From: Halovenus sp.
GTDB lineage: Archaea; Halobacteriota; Halobacteria; Halobacteriales; Haloarculaceae
Direction: 5' to 3'
DNA length: 13,335 nucleotides
Assembly (NCBI GenBank): GCA_028274925.1
Contig: JAQCNR010000298.1
Coordinates: 1-13,335 of the forward strand
Under the pieces are notes generated by a model. The model was not told the DNA's origin. It made no database searches and worked only from the letters and a program-made list of their open reading frames with translations. A program made the translations under genes and the position numbers. Positions 6,952-13,335 of this stretch are shown piece after piece. Position 1 is the stretch's first letter. The number at the start of each line of letters is the position of its first letter.

Positions 6952-7019
6952 CGTGGGCGCTGCGGGTAGCGAGGGACCCAGACTCGGCGCGAGACGCAGG
7001 CGTTGACTCGGGACTGCGG

Positions 7020-8414
7020 TCATTCGCTGGACTCGCCAAACGCAACCAGACCCTTCCGGGTTGGGACGACAACAGCGTCGTCGACGACAGCGACAGGTTG
7101 ACCGCGCGAAATGCCACCCATCCCGTCAGTTTCGCCGACACCGACGGGCGAGCCAGTAGCCGTGTCAAACGCAGCCAGCGCGTTTTCCGTTGGCTCGTTT
7201 GACGCGCCACCGGTGCCAGCGTAGACAGTATCACTGGCACCGACAACCGACGTCGCGAGCGTTGGAGAGAGTCTGGCTCGCCAGATTTCGCTGCCATCTG
7301 CGGTGTTGAGAGCGACGATACCGAACGCAGTATACCCGGTTGGGTCGCCGCCCGTTGTCCGCGCAATTGCGACCAGTCGCCCGTCGACGAGGACGGGTAA
7401 GCCGTAGACGCCGGCGACTGGTGGTCCGTCGCCGGACGCCCTCTGCTCCGGTCGATAGCGCCAGAGTTCGGTCCCATCTGCTCCGTCGAGTGCGACGAGG
7501 GCAGCGTTGTCACCATTGAGCGCCGCGGAGAGACCACCGGCAACGTAGACACGGCCGTCGTCGACAACCGGCGAGCCAACGGCCGTCTTGATGCCAGGGG
7601 AGACTGCGCTCTCAGTGCCAGCCTCCGTCCGCCAGCGCTCGGTGCCGTCCGTTCGGCCAAGAGCGACCACTGTGGTGCCGAGACTCGCGTAGACCGTATC
7701 GGAAGCAACCCCGACGGTGCTCGACCCAGTAGCGGGAGTGGTGCCTGACGTCCAGCGTTCGCTACCGTCGGCGAGGCTGCGACACTCGACACCGCCGAGA
7801 GTCGGCACATACACCTCACCGTCGGTTGCGACAGGTGGGCCGGCGGCCGCGGTAGCTGGTTCGACCCGCCAGTCGCGCTCGCCGTTCCGGCGGAACGCCT
7901 GAACTGTTTGGCCGACCAGCAGAATCCGTTCGTCGGCAACAGTCGGAGCAACGGCACCACCGAGGGCTGGTCCGTCGTTGAAAGAAGCCTGCCAGACCGT
8001 CTCGCCGCTCGCAGGGTCGATTGCGAACAGCGCGTTCAGTGGGGTCTGCTCGGCGTCTGTGGGAAACGTCGTGCCTGAGACGACAGTGTACAGATACTGC
8101 CCATCACTAACCACGCCGGAGATATCACCAGTGAACGTGGTTTCGTCTCCCTGTTCGGGGAGCGATGGACGCCAGTCCCATCGCCGTGGCAGCGTCCCGT
8201 TCGATGAACTGCTTGCGGGCGTCGCCGCTGTCGGGTGATACGCGTAGTTGCGTGGTGTCCGACCGACAGAGTACCACCCGGAGGGTTCGTCGGCAGTGTC
8301 GGGCTGCGTACCGTCATCTGGCTGGCTGCTCTCGCCGCCGAATACATCGTTACAGCCAGCGAGGCCAGCCACCGTGCTCGCTCCACCGAGTGTCAGAAAC
8401 TGTCGTCGGTCCAT
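7020..8414 (-). CDS. Tat-exported lipoprotein with PQQ-like beta-propeller
   Basis: A 464-residue protein. The N-terminus MDRRQFLTLGG is a twin-arginine signal (Arg3, Arg4), and LAGC (18-21) is a lipobox, so it is exported folded and tethered to the outer face of the membrane through Cys21. An acidic, Ser/Gly-rich linker (22-45) follows. The rest is a propeller with repeats closing in (S/A)DG(S/T)E.W strands; the tryptophans stand at 141, 182, 221, 261, 318 and 378, with a last imperfect blade near 420. Haloarchaeal genomes carry many such proteins, usually of unknown ligand, and PQQ binding is not implied. It resembles the partial propeller at the start of the window in fold only; that one has a C-terminal anchor. 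The ATG at 8414 has a TATA-like element 25 bases upstream. Downstream is a 244-base gap before the CYTH gene. Confidence 0.92.
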   Translation of the reverse strand: MDRRQFLTLGGASTVAGLAGCNDVFGGESSQPDDGTQPDTADEPSGWYSVGRTPRNYAYHPTAATPASSSSNGTLPRRWDWRPSLPEQGDETTFTGDISGVVSDGQYLYTVVSGTTFPTDAEQTPLNALFAIDPASGETVWQASFNDGPALGGAVAPTVADERILLVGQTVQAFRRNGERDWRVEPATAAAGPPVATDGEVYVPTLGGVECRSLADGSERWTSGTTPATGSSTVGVASDTVYASLGTTVVALGRTDGTERWRTEAGTESAVSPGIKTAVGSPVVDDGRVYVAGGLSAALNGDNAALVALDGADGTELWRYRPEQRASGDGPPVAGVYGLPVLVDGRLVAIARTTGGDPTGYTAFGIVALNTADGSEIWRARLSPTLATSVVGASDTVYAGTGGASNEPTENALAAFDTATGSPVGVGETDGMGGISRGQPVAVVDDAVVVPTRKGLVAFGESSE

Positions 8415-8434
8415 ACTGGAGCAAGTAGGAGCAG

Positions 8435-8443
8435 AATAATAGA
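8435..8443 (-). promoter_or_regulatory. TATA-like element for the propeller lipoprotein gene
   Basis: TCTATTATT on the minus strand, centred 25 bases before the ATG at 8414, in the 168-base divergent gap shared with the FKBP gene. The two promoters in this gap are well separated, unlike the pair near 3100. Confidence 0.45.
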
Positions 8444-8540
8444 AATTAGTATCAAGTTACGTAGAGAACGAAGTAATTTCCCGCACTGATAGCCGTGCAA
8501 TCACGCTACTGTGCCACACGATTTTGGCTGCCGAGCGTTG

Positions 8541-8559
8541 CGAAACGGTGTTCTTAAGA
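8541..8559 (+). promoter_or_regulatory. BRE and TATA-like element for the FKBP gene
   Basis: CGAAAC (8541-8546), a typical archaeal TFB recognition element, precedes TCTTAAGA (8552-8559), centred about 27 bases before the ATG at 8583. The spacing predicts a leaderless transcript and supports 8583 over the in-frame start at 8511. Confidence 0.5.
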
Positions 8560-8582
8560 GTATTACGACTGACCCACACGGT

Positions 8583-9527
8583 ATGAGCAACGATTCCGAA
8601 GAGGAGTCGACAGAAAGCGAAGACGCACAGGAGGAGGAAGTACAGGGTCTGCAGGAGGGAGATTTCATCAAACTCGATTACACCGCGCGAACGGTCGAGG
8701 ACGACCGACTGGTCGATACGACCGACCCTGAAGTTGCCGAAGAAGAGGGTATCGACGACGAGGACCAAGAGTTCGCGCCCCGGACGATTGTCCTCGGTGA
8801 GGGACACATCTTCCCATCTGTCGAAGACGACATCATCGGCAAGGACGTCGGTGACACGGGCAGCGTCGTCGTCGAGGCTGACGAGGCCTTCGGCGAGTAC
8901 GACGACGAGCAGGTCCGGACAATCAGCAAAGACAAGATTCCGGAAGACGACCGCTACCCCGGCGCACAGGTCCAGATCGACGGACAGGAAGGGTTCATCG
9001 AGACGATCATCGGCGGCCGCGCACGGGTCGATTTCAACCACCCGCTCGCGGGCGACGACGTCGAGTACGAGTACGAGATTGTCGGCGAGGTCGAGGACCG
9101 CGAAGAGCAGGCACAGGGCCTGATCGACATGTTCCTTGGCATGGAACTGAACATCTGGTTCCAGACCGACACCGTCGAGGAAGAGCAACTCGTCGAGGAC
9201 GAGGATGACGAAGACGACGAGGACGACGAAGAAGCCGAACCCGAGTTCGAGACGGTCGAAGTCGAGAAGGACTCGCTGTACATCGAAGCGACGCCACAGC
9301 TCACGATGAACCAGCAGTGGATGATGCAAAAACAGCAGATCGGCCAGCAGATGATGGAACTGATCGGTGTCGACCGGATCGTCATCGAGGAGATCATCGA
9401 CGGCGCTGGCGGTATGGGGATGGGCGGTATGATGGGCGGTATGGGCGGCATGGGTGGCGGCGACATCGAAGAAGCACTCGAAGACGCCGACATCGACGCC
9501 GACGACCTCGCCGAAGAACTGGAATAA
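8583..9527 (+). CDS. slyD: Long FKBP/SlyD-type peptidyl-prolyl cis-trans isomerase with Gly/Met-rich tail
   Basis: A 314-residue acidic protein. After a Glu/Ser-rich N-terminus (1-22) comes the FKBP core: GDFIKLDYT (26-34), VLGEGHIFPSVEDDIIG (70-86) and VDFNHPLAGDDVEYEYEI (149-166), the last being the hallmark of SlyD-like FKBPs. An insert-in-flap domain sits between (about 90-148). These enzymes speed proline isomerisation and act as chaperones in the cytoplasm; no signal peptide is seen. An almost pure Asp/Glu run (205-220) leads to a C-terminal domain (222-272) with Met/Gln-rich helices, then GMGMGGMMGGMGGMGGG (277-293) and a final acidic helix. Known archaeal long FKBPs are about 230-250 residues, so the acidic linker and tail are additions. 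The start at 8583 fits its promoter. Confidence 0.92.
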   Translation: MSNDSEEESTESEDAQEEEVQGLQEGDFIKLDYTARTVEDDRLVDTTDPEVAEEEGIDDEDQEFAPRTIVLGEGHIFPSVEDDIIGKDVGDTGSVVVEADEAFGEYDDEQVRTISKDKIPEDDRYPGAQVQIDGQEGFIETIIGGRARVDFNHPLAGDDVEYEYEIVGEVEDREEQAQGLIDMFLGMELNIWFQTDTVEEEQLVEDEDDEDDEDDEEAEPEFETVEVEKDSLYIEATPQLTMNQQWMMQKQQIGQQMMELIGVDRIVIEEIIDGAGGMGMGGMMGGMGGMGGGDIEEALEDADIDADDLAEELE

Positions 9528-9542
9528 CGAATCTTATTTCGT
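9527..9542 (+). terminator. Weak hairpin and T-rich stretch after the FKBP gene
   Basis: ACGAA (9527-9531) pairs with TTCGT (9538-9542) around a T-rich loop, starting at the last base of the stop codon. Archaeal termination depends mainly on T-rich tracts; only short ones are present here, so this is a tentative call. Confidence 0.2.
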
Positions 9543-9653
9543 CTCCGTGTGCGGGAGGCGAACCATCTCTACGACACAGAGAGCCAGCTATAACAGATTA
9601 TCTTGACGAGTCGACTCTGGCAGCCACGACTCCCTAGCTGCTGTCGCGGGGCC

Positions 9654-9663
9654 AATATATTAA
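9654..9663 (+). promoter_or_regulatory. TATA element for the small lipoprotein gene
   Basis: AATATATTAA is the most AT-rich promoter-like string in the window, centred about 40 bases before the ATG at 9699. Transcription would start near 9685, giving a short leader of about 13-15 bases instead of a leaderless mRNA. A second AATATA at 9676-9681 is too close to the start to serve. Confidence 0.5.
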
Positions 9664-9698
9664 TACAACGACAGGAATATACTCACCAGCACACGAGT

Positions 9699-10133
9699 AT
9701 GGATTTCACGCGGCGGAAAACACTGGCTGCTGGATCGACGGTCGTGACTGGGCTCGCCGGCTGTCAGCGGCTCGCACCCACCGACACTCCGCAACTCGAC
9801 CTCGAACTGGTCAACTATACCGCCCGGCCACAGCCGATACAGGTGTCTCTGCTCCACCCAGAAAACTCCGAGTTCTCGGAGGCACAAGTTTTTTGCAGAG
9901 AGTTTACTATCCCCAAATCTGAAGCGAACGAGACAGCAAACAGACTAATTGCGGAGAGCGTCGCGGACCGCGACAGATATCTCGTTCGGGCCGTCCCGAA
10001 GTTCGGCGCTGAGTTTTCCTACCACTATCATTACTACCCGGGCGAGAGCAGCACAGACCCGGCAGAAGGCCGGATAACTCTCCGGGTCTACGAGAAGGAG
10101 AGCGAGGAGGGAGTTTACGTTCGATTCAACTGA
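9699..10133 (+). CDS. Small Tat-exported lipoprotein of unknown function
   Basis: A 144-residue protein with a twin-arginine signal (TRRKTLAAG, Arg5 and Arg6) and the lipobox LAGC ending at Cys22, so it should be tethered to the outer membrane face. The mature part looks all-beta: LDLELVNYTARPQPIQVSLL (33-52) resembles the first strands of an immunoglobulin-like sandwich common in haloarchaeal lipoproteins, and ITLRVYEKESEEGVYVRF ends it. A His/Tyr cluster YHYHYYP lies at 108-114; a second cysteine is Cys66. No family of known function is recognised. Codon use differs from the neighbours, with AGA three times, CTA, ATT and several TTT codons, which may indicate later arrival or weak expression. 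The ATG at 9699 is the only start that gives the Tat motif at the N-terminus. It converges on flpA with a 42-base gap. Confidence 0.82.
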   Translation: MDFTRRKTLAAGSTVVTGLAGCQRLAPTDTPQLDLELVNYTARPQPIQVSLLHPENSEFSEAQVFCREFTIPKSEANETANRLIAESVADRDRYLVRAVPKFGAEFSYHYHYYPGESSTDPAEGRITLRVYEKESEEGVYVRFN

Positions 10134-10175
10134 GTCCCGGAGACAGTTTTGCAGTAGGACAGGGGCGGGTCGGGT

Positions 10176-10796
10176 TCAGCGCGGCCGCGCGACGACTCCG
10201 AGATGGTCGTCGTGGAACGGCTCCAACGATTCTGCGTACCGAACGGCGTAACCCTCACCGAGTCGCTCCCGAACGTCTGAAAACACTGCGTCTGGGTCTC
10301 GCGTCACGTCCTCGCTTCTGGCCTTCACCGAGAGCACGAGTCGACCATCGTCTTTCAGGAACTGCCTGTTCGCGAGCGCCACGTCGGCCTGCCCGCGGAT
10401 TGCTACATCTTGAATAATAACATCGACGGGTTCGACGACGTGAGCGTACGATTCTGGTTGCCGGGCGTCCTTCAGCAGCGGAAAGAGATTCTGTCGGTCC
10501 TCCGCAACTGTGAGCAGGTCACGCGTCGGTCGCGGCGCGAATTCGACAGCGTAGGTCGGCCCCGCAACGTCCGCGACGTGGCTGACCGTTGTCCCGCTCG
10601 CCGCGCCGAGATACAGTACTGTTGCCCCCGCTTCGAGGCCGGTGTCGACGCCGCGGTCGAGCAAGACGGCGAGTTTCGAGCGCGAACGGTCCCACAGCCG
10701 CCAGCCGTCAGCGGTTGGTTCGCCGTAGACTGGTTCGCCCCGTGTTGCCAGCCCGGTTTCGCCGTCGATACTCCGCTCTTCGAGGCCGTCAATCAT
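10176..10796 (-). CDS. flpA: Fibrillarin-like rRNA/tRNA 2'-O-methyltransferase
   Basis: A 206-residue protein, slightly shorter than most archaeal fibrillarins (about 225-230). It transfers methyl from SAM to ribose 2'-hydroxyls at sites chosen by box C/D guide RNAs, as the catalytic subunit of the RNP with Nop5 and L7Ae. SAM-binding motif I is VLYLGAASGTTVSHVAD (60-76) and VEFAPR (84-89) follows. The catalytic tetrad of the family is visible as Lys41 (RSKL), Asp130 (IIQDVA), Lys158 (SVKAR) and His198 (DDHLG). The ATG at 10796 overlaps the stop codon of nop5 in an ATGA, so the two are co-transcribed and translation is probably coupled. In haloarchaea these RNPs act on rRNA and on tRNA, including intron-guided sites in pre-tRNA-Trp. 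Confidence 0.96.
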   Translation of the reverse strand: MIDGLEERSIDGETGLATRGEPVYGEPTADGWRLWDRSRSKLAVLLDRGVDTGLEAGATVLYLGAASGTTVSHVADVAGPTYAVEFAPRPTRDLLTVAEDRQNLFPLLKDARQPESYAHVVEPVDVIIQDVAIRGQADVALANRQFLKDDGRLVLSVKARSEDVTRDPDAVFSDVRERLGEGYAVRYAESLEPFHDDHLGVVARPR

Positions 10797-11623
10797 GCTT
10801 CACCACGAGTGCGGATGCGCTCGATTCGGTCGTCGAGTTCAGCCTCCAGTTCTGGACGGTACTCGCCACTGTAGTTGTCCACTCGGGCGGCGATAGAGAG
10901 TTTGCCTGCCAGCGCGCGAGCGGCCGACCCGCGCTCCTCGGGGTCCGTGCCGCGGACGTACTCGTGTGTGTAAATAACGCCGTGTTTCGGCGAGGGTGCG
11001 CCGCCGCGGAGGTGGGCAAACAGCGCGTCCTCTGCGCCGAGTAGCTGCAGGGTGCCGGAGGGTTTCTTTGCGAGCGCGTCGAGACCACCAGCCAGCGCGA
11101 TGAGTCGCGCGGCCAGTTCCGGGCCGGCCAGCGCCGAGAGATTCGGTGCAACGGAGGTTGCCGTCGACTCGACGACCGCTTGCAGTGACTGGCTCTCTTC
11201 GCGGAGGTCCACAACGCGCTCGGCCAGTGAGTGCAGGCGAGCAGACATCGGGTTCGCTGGCTCGCGGTCGGCGAGGTCAGCAATCTCGGCCTCTCCGTCG
11301 AGACTGCCAGCCCACTCGGTGACACGTTCGGCGAGTTCGTTCTCGACGCGGCGGCAATCATCGAGCGCGCGGACAGCGTGAATCAACTGCTGGTCGTCGG
11401 CCTGTTCGCGCTCGCGAACCGCTTCCTGAGTCGCTGTCGTCGTTGCCTCGTGTAACCGGTCGTAGTAGGCTTCTTCGGTGTCGGCGAATCCGGCAGCGAC
11501 AGCCGCCGACGGCCACTCGCGCGGTTCGCCAGCGCTCCCATCGCGGATTGCCGTCGCCGCGGCCTCGGTGTCGTCCGGGTCGAGTCCCTCGAACCAGCCC
11601 GTCGGGCCGGACTCTTCGTTCAT
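10793..11623 (-). CDS. nop5: Nop5/Nop56/58-family box C/D RNP core protein
   Basis: A 276-residue protein. The N-terminal domain (1-60) binds fibrillarin, a long helical coiled-coil region (about 62-155) dimerises the complex, and the Nop domain (about 159-256) binds the guide RNA with L7Ae. Nop signatures are PNLSALAGPELAARLIALAGG (160-180), then GTLQLLGAEDALF and PKHGVIYTHEYV, and SIAARVDNYSGEY near the end. The protein stops soon after the Nop domain, without the long lysine-rich tail of eukaryotic and many archaeal homologues, as is usual in haloarchaea. The ATG at 11623 is chosen over the in-frame ATG at 11659 since the only TATA-like element fits the former and the extra residues look non-conserved. 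It leads the nop5-flpA operon. Confidence 0.95.
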   Translation of the reverse strand: MNEESGPTGWFEGLDPDDTEAAATAIRDGSAGEPREWPSAAVAAGFADTEEAYYDRLHEATTTATQEAVREREQADDQQLIHAVRALDDCRRVENELAERVTEWAGSLDGEAEIADLADREPANPMSARLHSLAERVVDLREESQSLQAVVESTATSVAPNLSALAGPELAARLIALAGGLDALAKKPSGTLQLLGAEDALFAHLRGGAPSPKHGVIYTHEYVRGTDPEERGSAARALAGKLSIAARVDNYSGEYRPELEAELDDRIERIRTRGEA

Positions 11624-11646
11624 GGCCGTGGATACAACTGCGGGCC

Positions 11647-11653
11647 GTTTAGG
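11647..11653 (-). promoter_or_regulatory. Weak TATA-like element for nop5-flpA
   Basis: CCTAAAC on the minus strand, centred about 27 bases before the ATG at 11623. It is the only A/T-containing string at the right distance in a GC-rich stretch, so the assignment rests mainly on spacing. Confidence 0.35.
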
Positions 11654-11658
11654 TGGCA

Positions 11659-11679
11659 TGGTCCGGTCTCGCCGGACCA
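11659..11679. repeat. Perfect 8-bp inverted repeat upstream of nop5
   Basis: TGGTCCGG (11659-11666) and CCGGACCA (11672-11679) are perfect complements with a 5-base centre TCTCG. It lies 36-56 bases before the nop5 start, immediately upstream of its TATA-like element, where an archaeal regulator could bind. It could also be a transcribed hairpin if nop5 is sometimes started upstream. Confidence 0.5.
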
Positions 11680-11732
11680 GCGGGCGGCCCAGCGTTCTGT
11701 ACAGTCTAGAGACGTGTTACCATAGCGTGTTG

Positions 11733-11754
11733 AAAAGACCGATCTTTTTGTAAG
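11733..11754 (+). promoter_or_regulatory. Core promoter of the acyl-CoA synthetase gene with an overlapping inverted repeat
   Basis: The TATA-like string TCTTTTTGTAAG (11743-11754) is centred about 29 bases before the ATG at 11778. AAAAGA (11733-11738) and TCTTTT (11743-11748) form an inverted repeat with a CCGA centre, covering both the BRE position and the left half of the TATA. A protein bound there would block TFB/TBP, so this is a candidate repressor site. The repeat is seen; repression is inferred. Confidence 0.45.
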
Positions 11755-11777
11755 AGAGTTTCGTATCGAGCAACAAC

Positions 11778-13335
11778 ATGGCTAATGAGATTCAGGAGCC
11801 AGGGTGGTTGGAGGCGGAACGGAACTACGAAGACCCGATGCGTGAGCGGGGGACGATTTCTGAGCTGTTCGAGAAAAGCGCCGCGGCGAACCTCGACGGT
11901 GAAGCACAGATGTTCAAGGGAGGGATTTACCACCGGTCGATTGACCATCTGTTGCCCGACGCCCCGTCCGGAGAGTACGCGTCGATTTCGTACCGACAGA
12001 TGCGACGGATCGTCCGCAACCTCGCGACCGGCTTCCGAGAGCTTGGTCTCGAGCCCGACGACCGAGTCGGGCTGTTCTGTAACACCCGCATGGAGTGGGC
12101 CCAGAGCGATTACGCCCTGCTCGCAGCTGGCTGTGTCGTCACGACAGTGTACACTGATTCGTCACCGAGTCAGGCAGAGTATCTGTTGAGCGACCCCGAG
12201 GCGAGCGCAGTCGTCGCCGAGAACGAGGAGATGCTCGAGAAGGTACTCGAAGTCGAGGATAGTCTCGACCTCGAGTTCATGGTCGTCGTCGACGAGCCAG
12301 AATCGAGTCACGACCGTGAAGATATCTACACGCTCGGCGATGTCCACGACCTCGGCGAGGAACACTACGACGAAGAGACCTACGAAGGATGGCTCGACGA
12401 GCGCCAACCAGAAGACCTTGCGAGTCTCGTCTACACCTCGGGAACGACCGGCCAGCCGAAGGGTGTCCGGCTAACTCACTGGAACTTCCGGTCGAACGTC
12501 CACATGGTCCGGCGACGTGCCGGCCCACGACCTGACGAACCGGACCGTCCGTGTGTCAGCAGCGACTCGCGGATGATTTCGTTCCTGCCGCTGGCACACG
12601 TCTTCGAGCGGACGATTGGTAGTTTCGTTTCGTACGGCTCCGGGGCCACGGTCGGCTACGCCGAGAGTACCGACACTATCTCCGACGATATCAAGAAGAT
12701 CCAGCCGACGGGGGCGGCAAGCGTGCCGCGTGTCTACGAGCGTATCTTCGACAGTATGCGCGAGCAGGCCGCTGAGAGTTCGGTCAAAGAACGCATCTTC
12801 AACTGGGGACTCGACGTCGCTATCAAGTACCAGAAGGCAGAGAATCCGGGCGCAGGGCTCCGGCTCAAACACTCCATCGCAGACAAACTCGTCTACTCGA
12901 CGGTCAGAGAGGAACTGGGTGGCAATATCGAACTGATGGTCTCTGGTGGTGGCAGCCTCAGCACCGACCTCTGTCGAATCTTCAACGGTATCGGCCTCAC
13001 TGTCACAGAGGGATACGGACTCACCGAGACATCGCCGGTCGTCTCGACGAACTCAGTCGACGACATCCGGCCCGGGACGCTCGGCGTCCCGGTTATCGGC
13101 GCCGAGGTAACCCTCGACGAAACAGCCGTCAAACAGGAGGATGTCGACCCCGAGGTCGAGGGAAGCACCGTCGGCGAACTGCTCGTCAGCGGGGAGAACG
13201 TCACGGATGGCTACTGGAACAGACCTGGCGCGACCAAGCGCGCGTTCACCGACGACCCGAACAAGACCAACGAGGTCGACGATGAAGAAGAGGGCATCGC
13301 GGCTGACGGGGCTGGCTCTGCTGCCGACGTCGGCA
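11778..13335 (+). CDS. Long-chain acyl-CoA synthetase (AMP-forming), 3' end outside window
   Basis: 519 codons are visible from the ATG at 11778 and the frame is still open at the window end; relatives are about 640-670 residues. The enzyme activates fatty acids with ATP to an acyl-adenylate and then to acyl-CoA. Adenylate-forming motifs in order: LVYTSGTTGQPKG (217-229, phosphate loop), SFLPLAHVFER (268-278), VSGGGSL (388-394) and EGYGLTETSP (411-420). The SFLPLAHVFER form points to the long-chain FAA1/FadD-like branch, not acetyl-CoA synthetase. After AFTDDPN (489-495), where the family expects a short link to the TGD motif, there is a poorly conserved-looking acidic and Ala/Gly-rich insert (about 496-519) that is cut by the window end. 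Chain-length preference cannot be read from sequence. Haloarchaeal membrane lipids are isoprenoid, so the role is probably fatty acid catabolism. Confidence 0.93.
   Translation, partial: MANEIQEPGWLEAERNYEDPMRERGTISELFEKSAAANLDGEAQMFKGGIYHRSIDHLLPDAPSGEYASISYRQMRRIVRNLATGFRELGLEPDDRVGLFCNTRMEWAQSDYALLAAGCVVTTVYTDSSPSQAEYLLSDPEASAVVAENEEMLEKVLEVEDSLDLEFMVVVDEPESSHDREDIYTLGDVHDLGEEHYDEETYEGWLDERQPEDLASLVYTSGTTGQPKGVRLTHWNFRSNVHMVRRRAGPRPDEPDRPCVSSDSRMISFLPLAHVFERTIGSFVSYGSGATVGYAESTDTISDDIKKIQPTGAASVPRVYERIFDSMREQAAESSVKERIFNWGLDVAIKYQKAENPGAGLRLKHSIADKLVYSTVREELGGNIELMVSGGGSLSTDLCRIFNGIGLTVTEGYGLTETSPVVSTNSVDDIRPGTLGVPVIGAEVTLDETAVKQEDVDPEVEGSTVGELLVSGENVTDGYWNRPGATKRAFTDDPNKTNEVDDEEEGIAADGAGSAADVG

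Noticed and set aside
6952..7019. A possible tRNA in the GC-rich part of the gap, suggested by short stems such as CTGCG/CGCAG
   Set aside because: No acceptor stem, anticodon arm and GGTTCRA T-loop can be placed together in tRNA spacing.
6942..7202. An 86-codon plus-strand open frame running from the gap into the propeller gene
   Set aside because: Most of it is antisense to the propeller C-terminus and no family is recognised; the gap part is better described by its repeats.
6212..7960. A 582-codon minus-strand open frame in which CYTH would be the C-terminal part of a larger protein
   Set aside because: The part upstream of 6775 is Ser/Arg/Pro-rich with no recognisable domain and lies out of frame within the propeller lipoprotein; the CYTH domain starts exactly at the ATG at 6775, with its own TATA element.
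8457..9329. A 290-codon minus-strand open frame opposite the FKBP gene
   Set aside because: Its Val/Leu/Phe-rich translation is the antisense of Asp/Glu codons (GAC/GAG read as GTC/CTC), not a real membrane protein.
9888..9900. The T6 run inside the small lipoprotein gene as a frameshift or terminator
   Set aside because: The frame continues through it into plausible beta strands and a normal stop, so it is only AT-rich coding sequence.

Overview
The window reads as chromosome of a halophilic archaeon (Halobacteria). The predicted proteins are strongly acidic, third codon positions are mostly G or C, and there is an archaeal box C/D RNP pair (Nop5 and fibrillarin) and an archaeal-type S-adenosylmethionine synthetase. 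Two proteins carry Tat signal peptides with lipoboxes. Almost every gene has a TATA-like element 24-30 bases before its start codon and no visible Shine-Dalgarno sequence, the haloarchaeal leaderless pattern. I cannot name the genus.

Layout. 1-1200 (+) is the 3' part of a PQQ-type beta-propeller protein with a C-terminal membrane anchor. It converges, 3 bases apart, on an S9 serine peptidase (1204-3072, -). The peptidase is divergent from a 46-residue DUF7557/antitoxin-like gene (3134-3274, +), whose 3' end overlaps the 3' end of thiI (3261-4454, -). Further right on the minus strand lie a two-CBS-domain protein (4492-4872), S-adenosylmethionine synthetase (4923-6125), a CYTH triphosphate-tunnel protein (6212-6775) and a Tat lipoprotein beta-propeller (7020-8414). 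These are not one tight operon: each has its own TATA-like element. On the plus strand follow a long FKBP/SlyD-type prolyl isomerase with a Gly/Met tail (8583-9527) and a small Tat lipoprotein of unknown function (9699-10133). Then come the minus-strand nop5-flpA pair (10176-11623, 4-base overlap) and, divergent from it, a long-chain acyl-CoA synthetase cut by the window end (11778-13335).

How the genes fit together. A theme of RNA modification and SAM runs through the window. The synthetase makes the SAM that fibrillarin uses for box C/D-guided 2'-O-methylation, and ThiI makes 4-thiouridine in tRNA. The CYTH gene beside the synthetase may matter because that synthetase forms tripolyphosphate as an intermediate, and CYTH enzymes act on triphosphates. 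The two extracytoplasmic propellers and the small lipoprotein belong to the cell surface.

No mobile element, CRISPR array, tRNA or rRNA was found, and no gene-free stretch exceeds 300 bases. The longest gap (6776-7019, 244 bases) is the least explained part. It holds a phased pair of GTTAACCGT repeats before the CYTH promoter, a nest of inverted repeats, and an open in-frame continuation after the propeller stop codon. I see no clear new multi-gene system; the findings are candidate regulatory elements, unusual domains and suggestive neighbourhoods.
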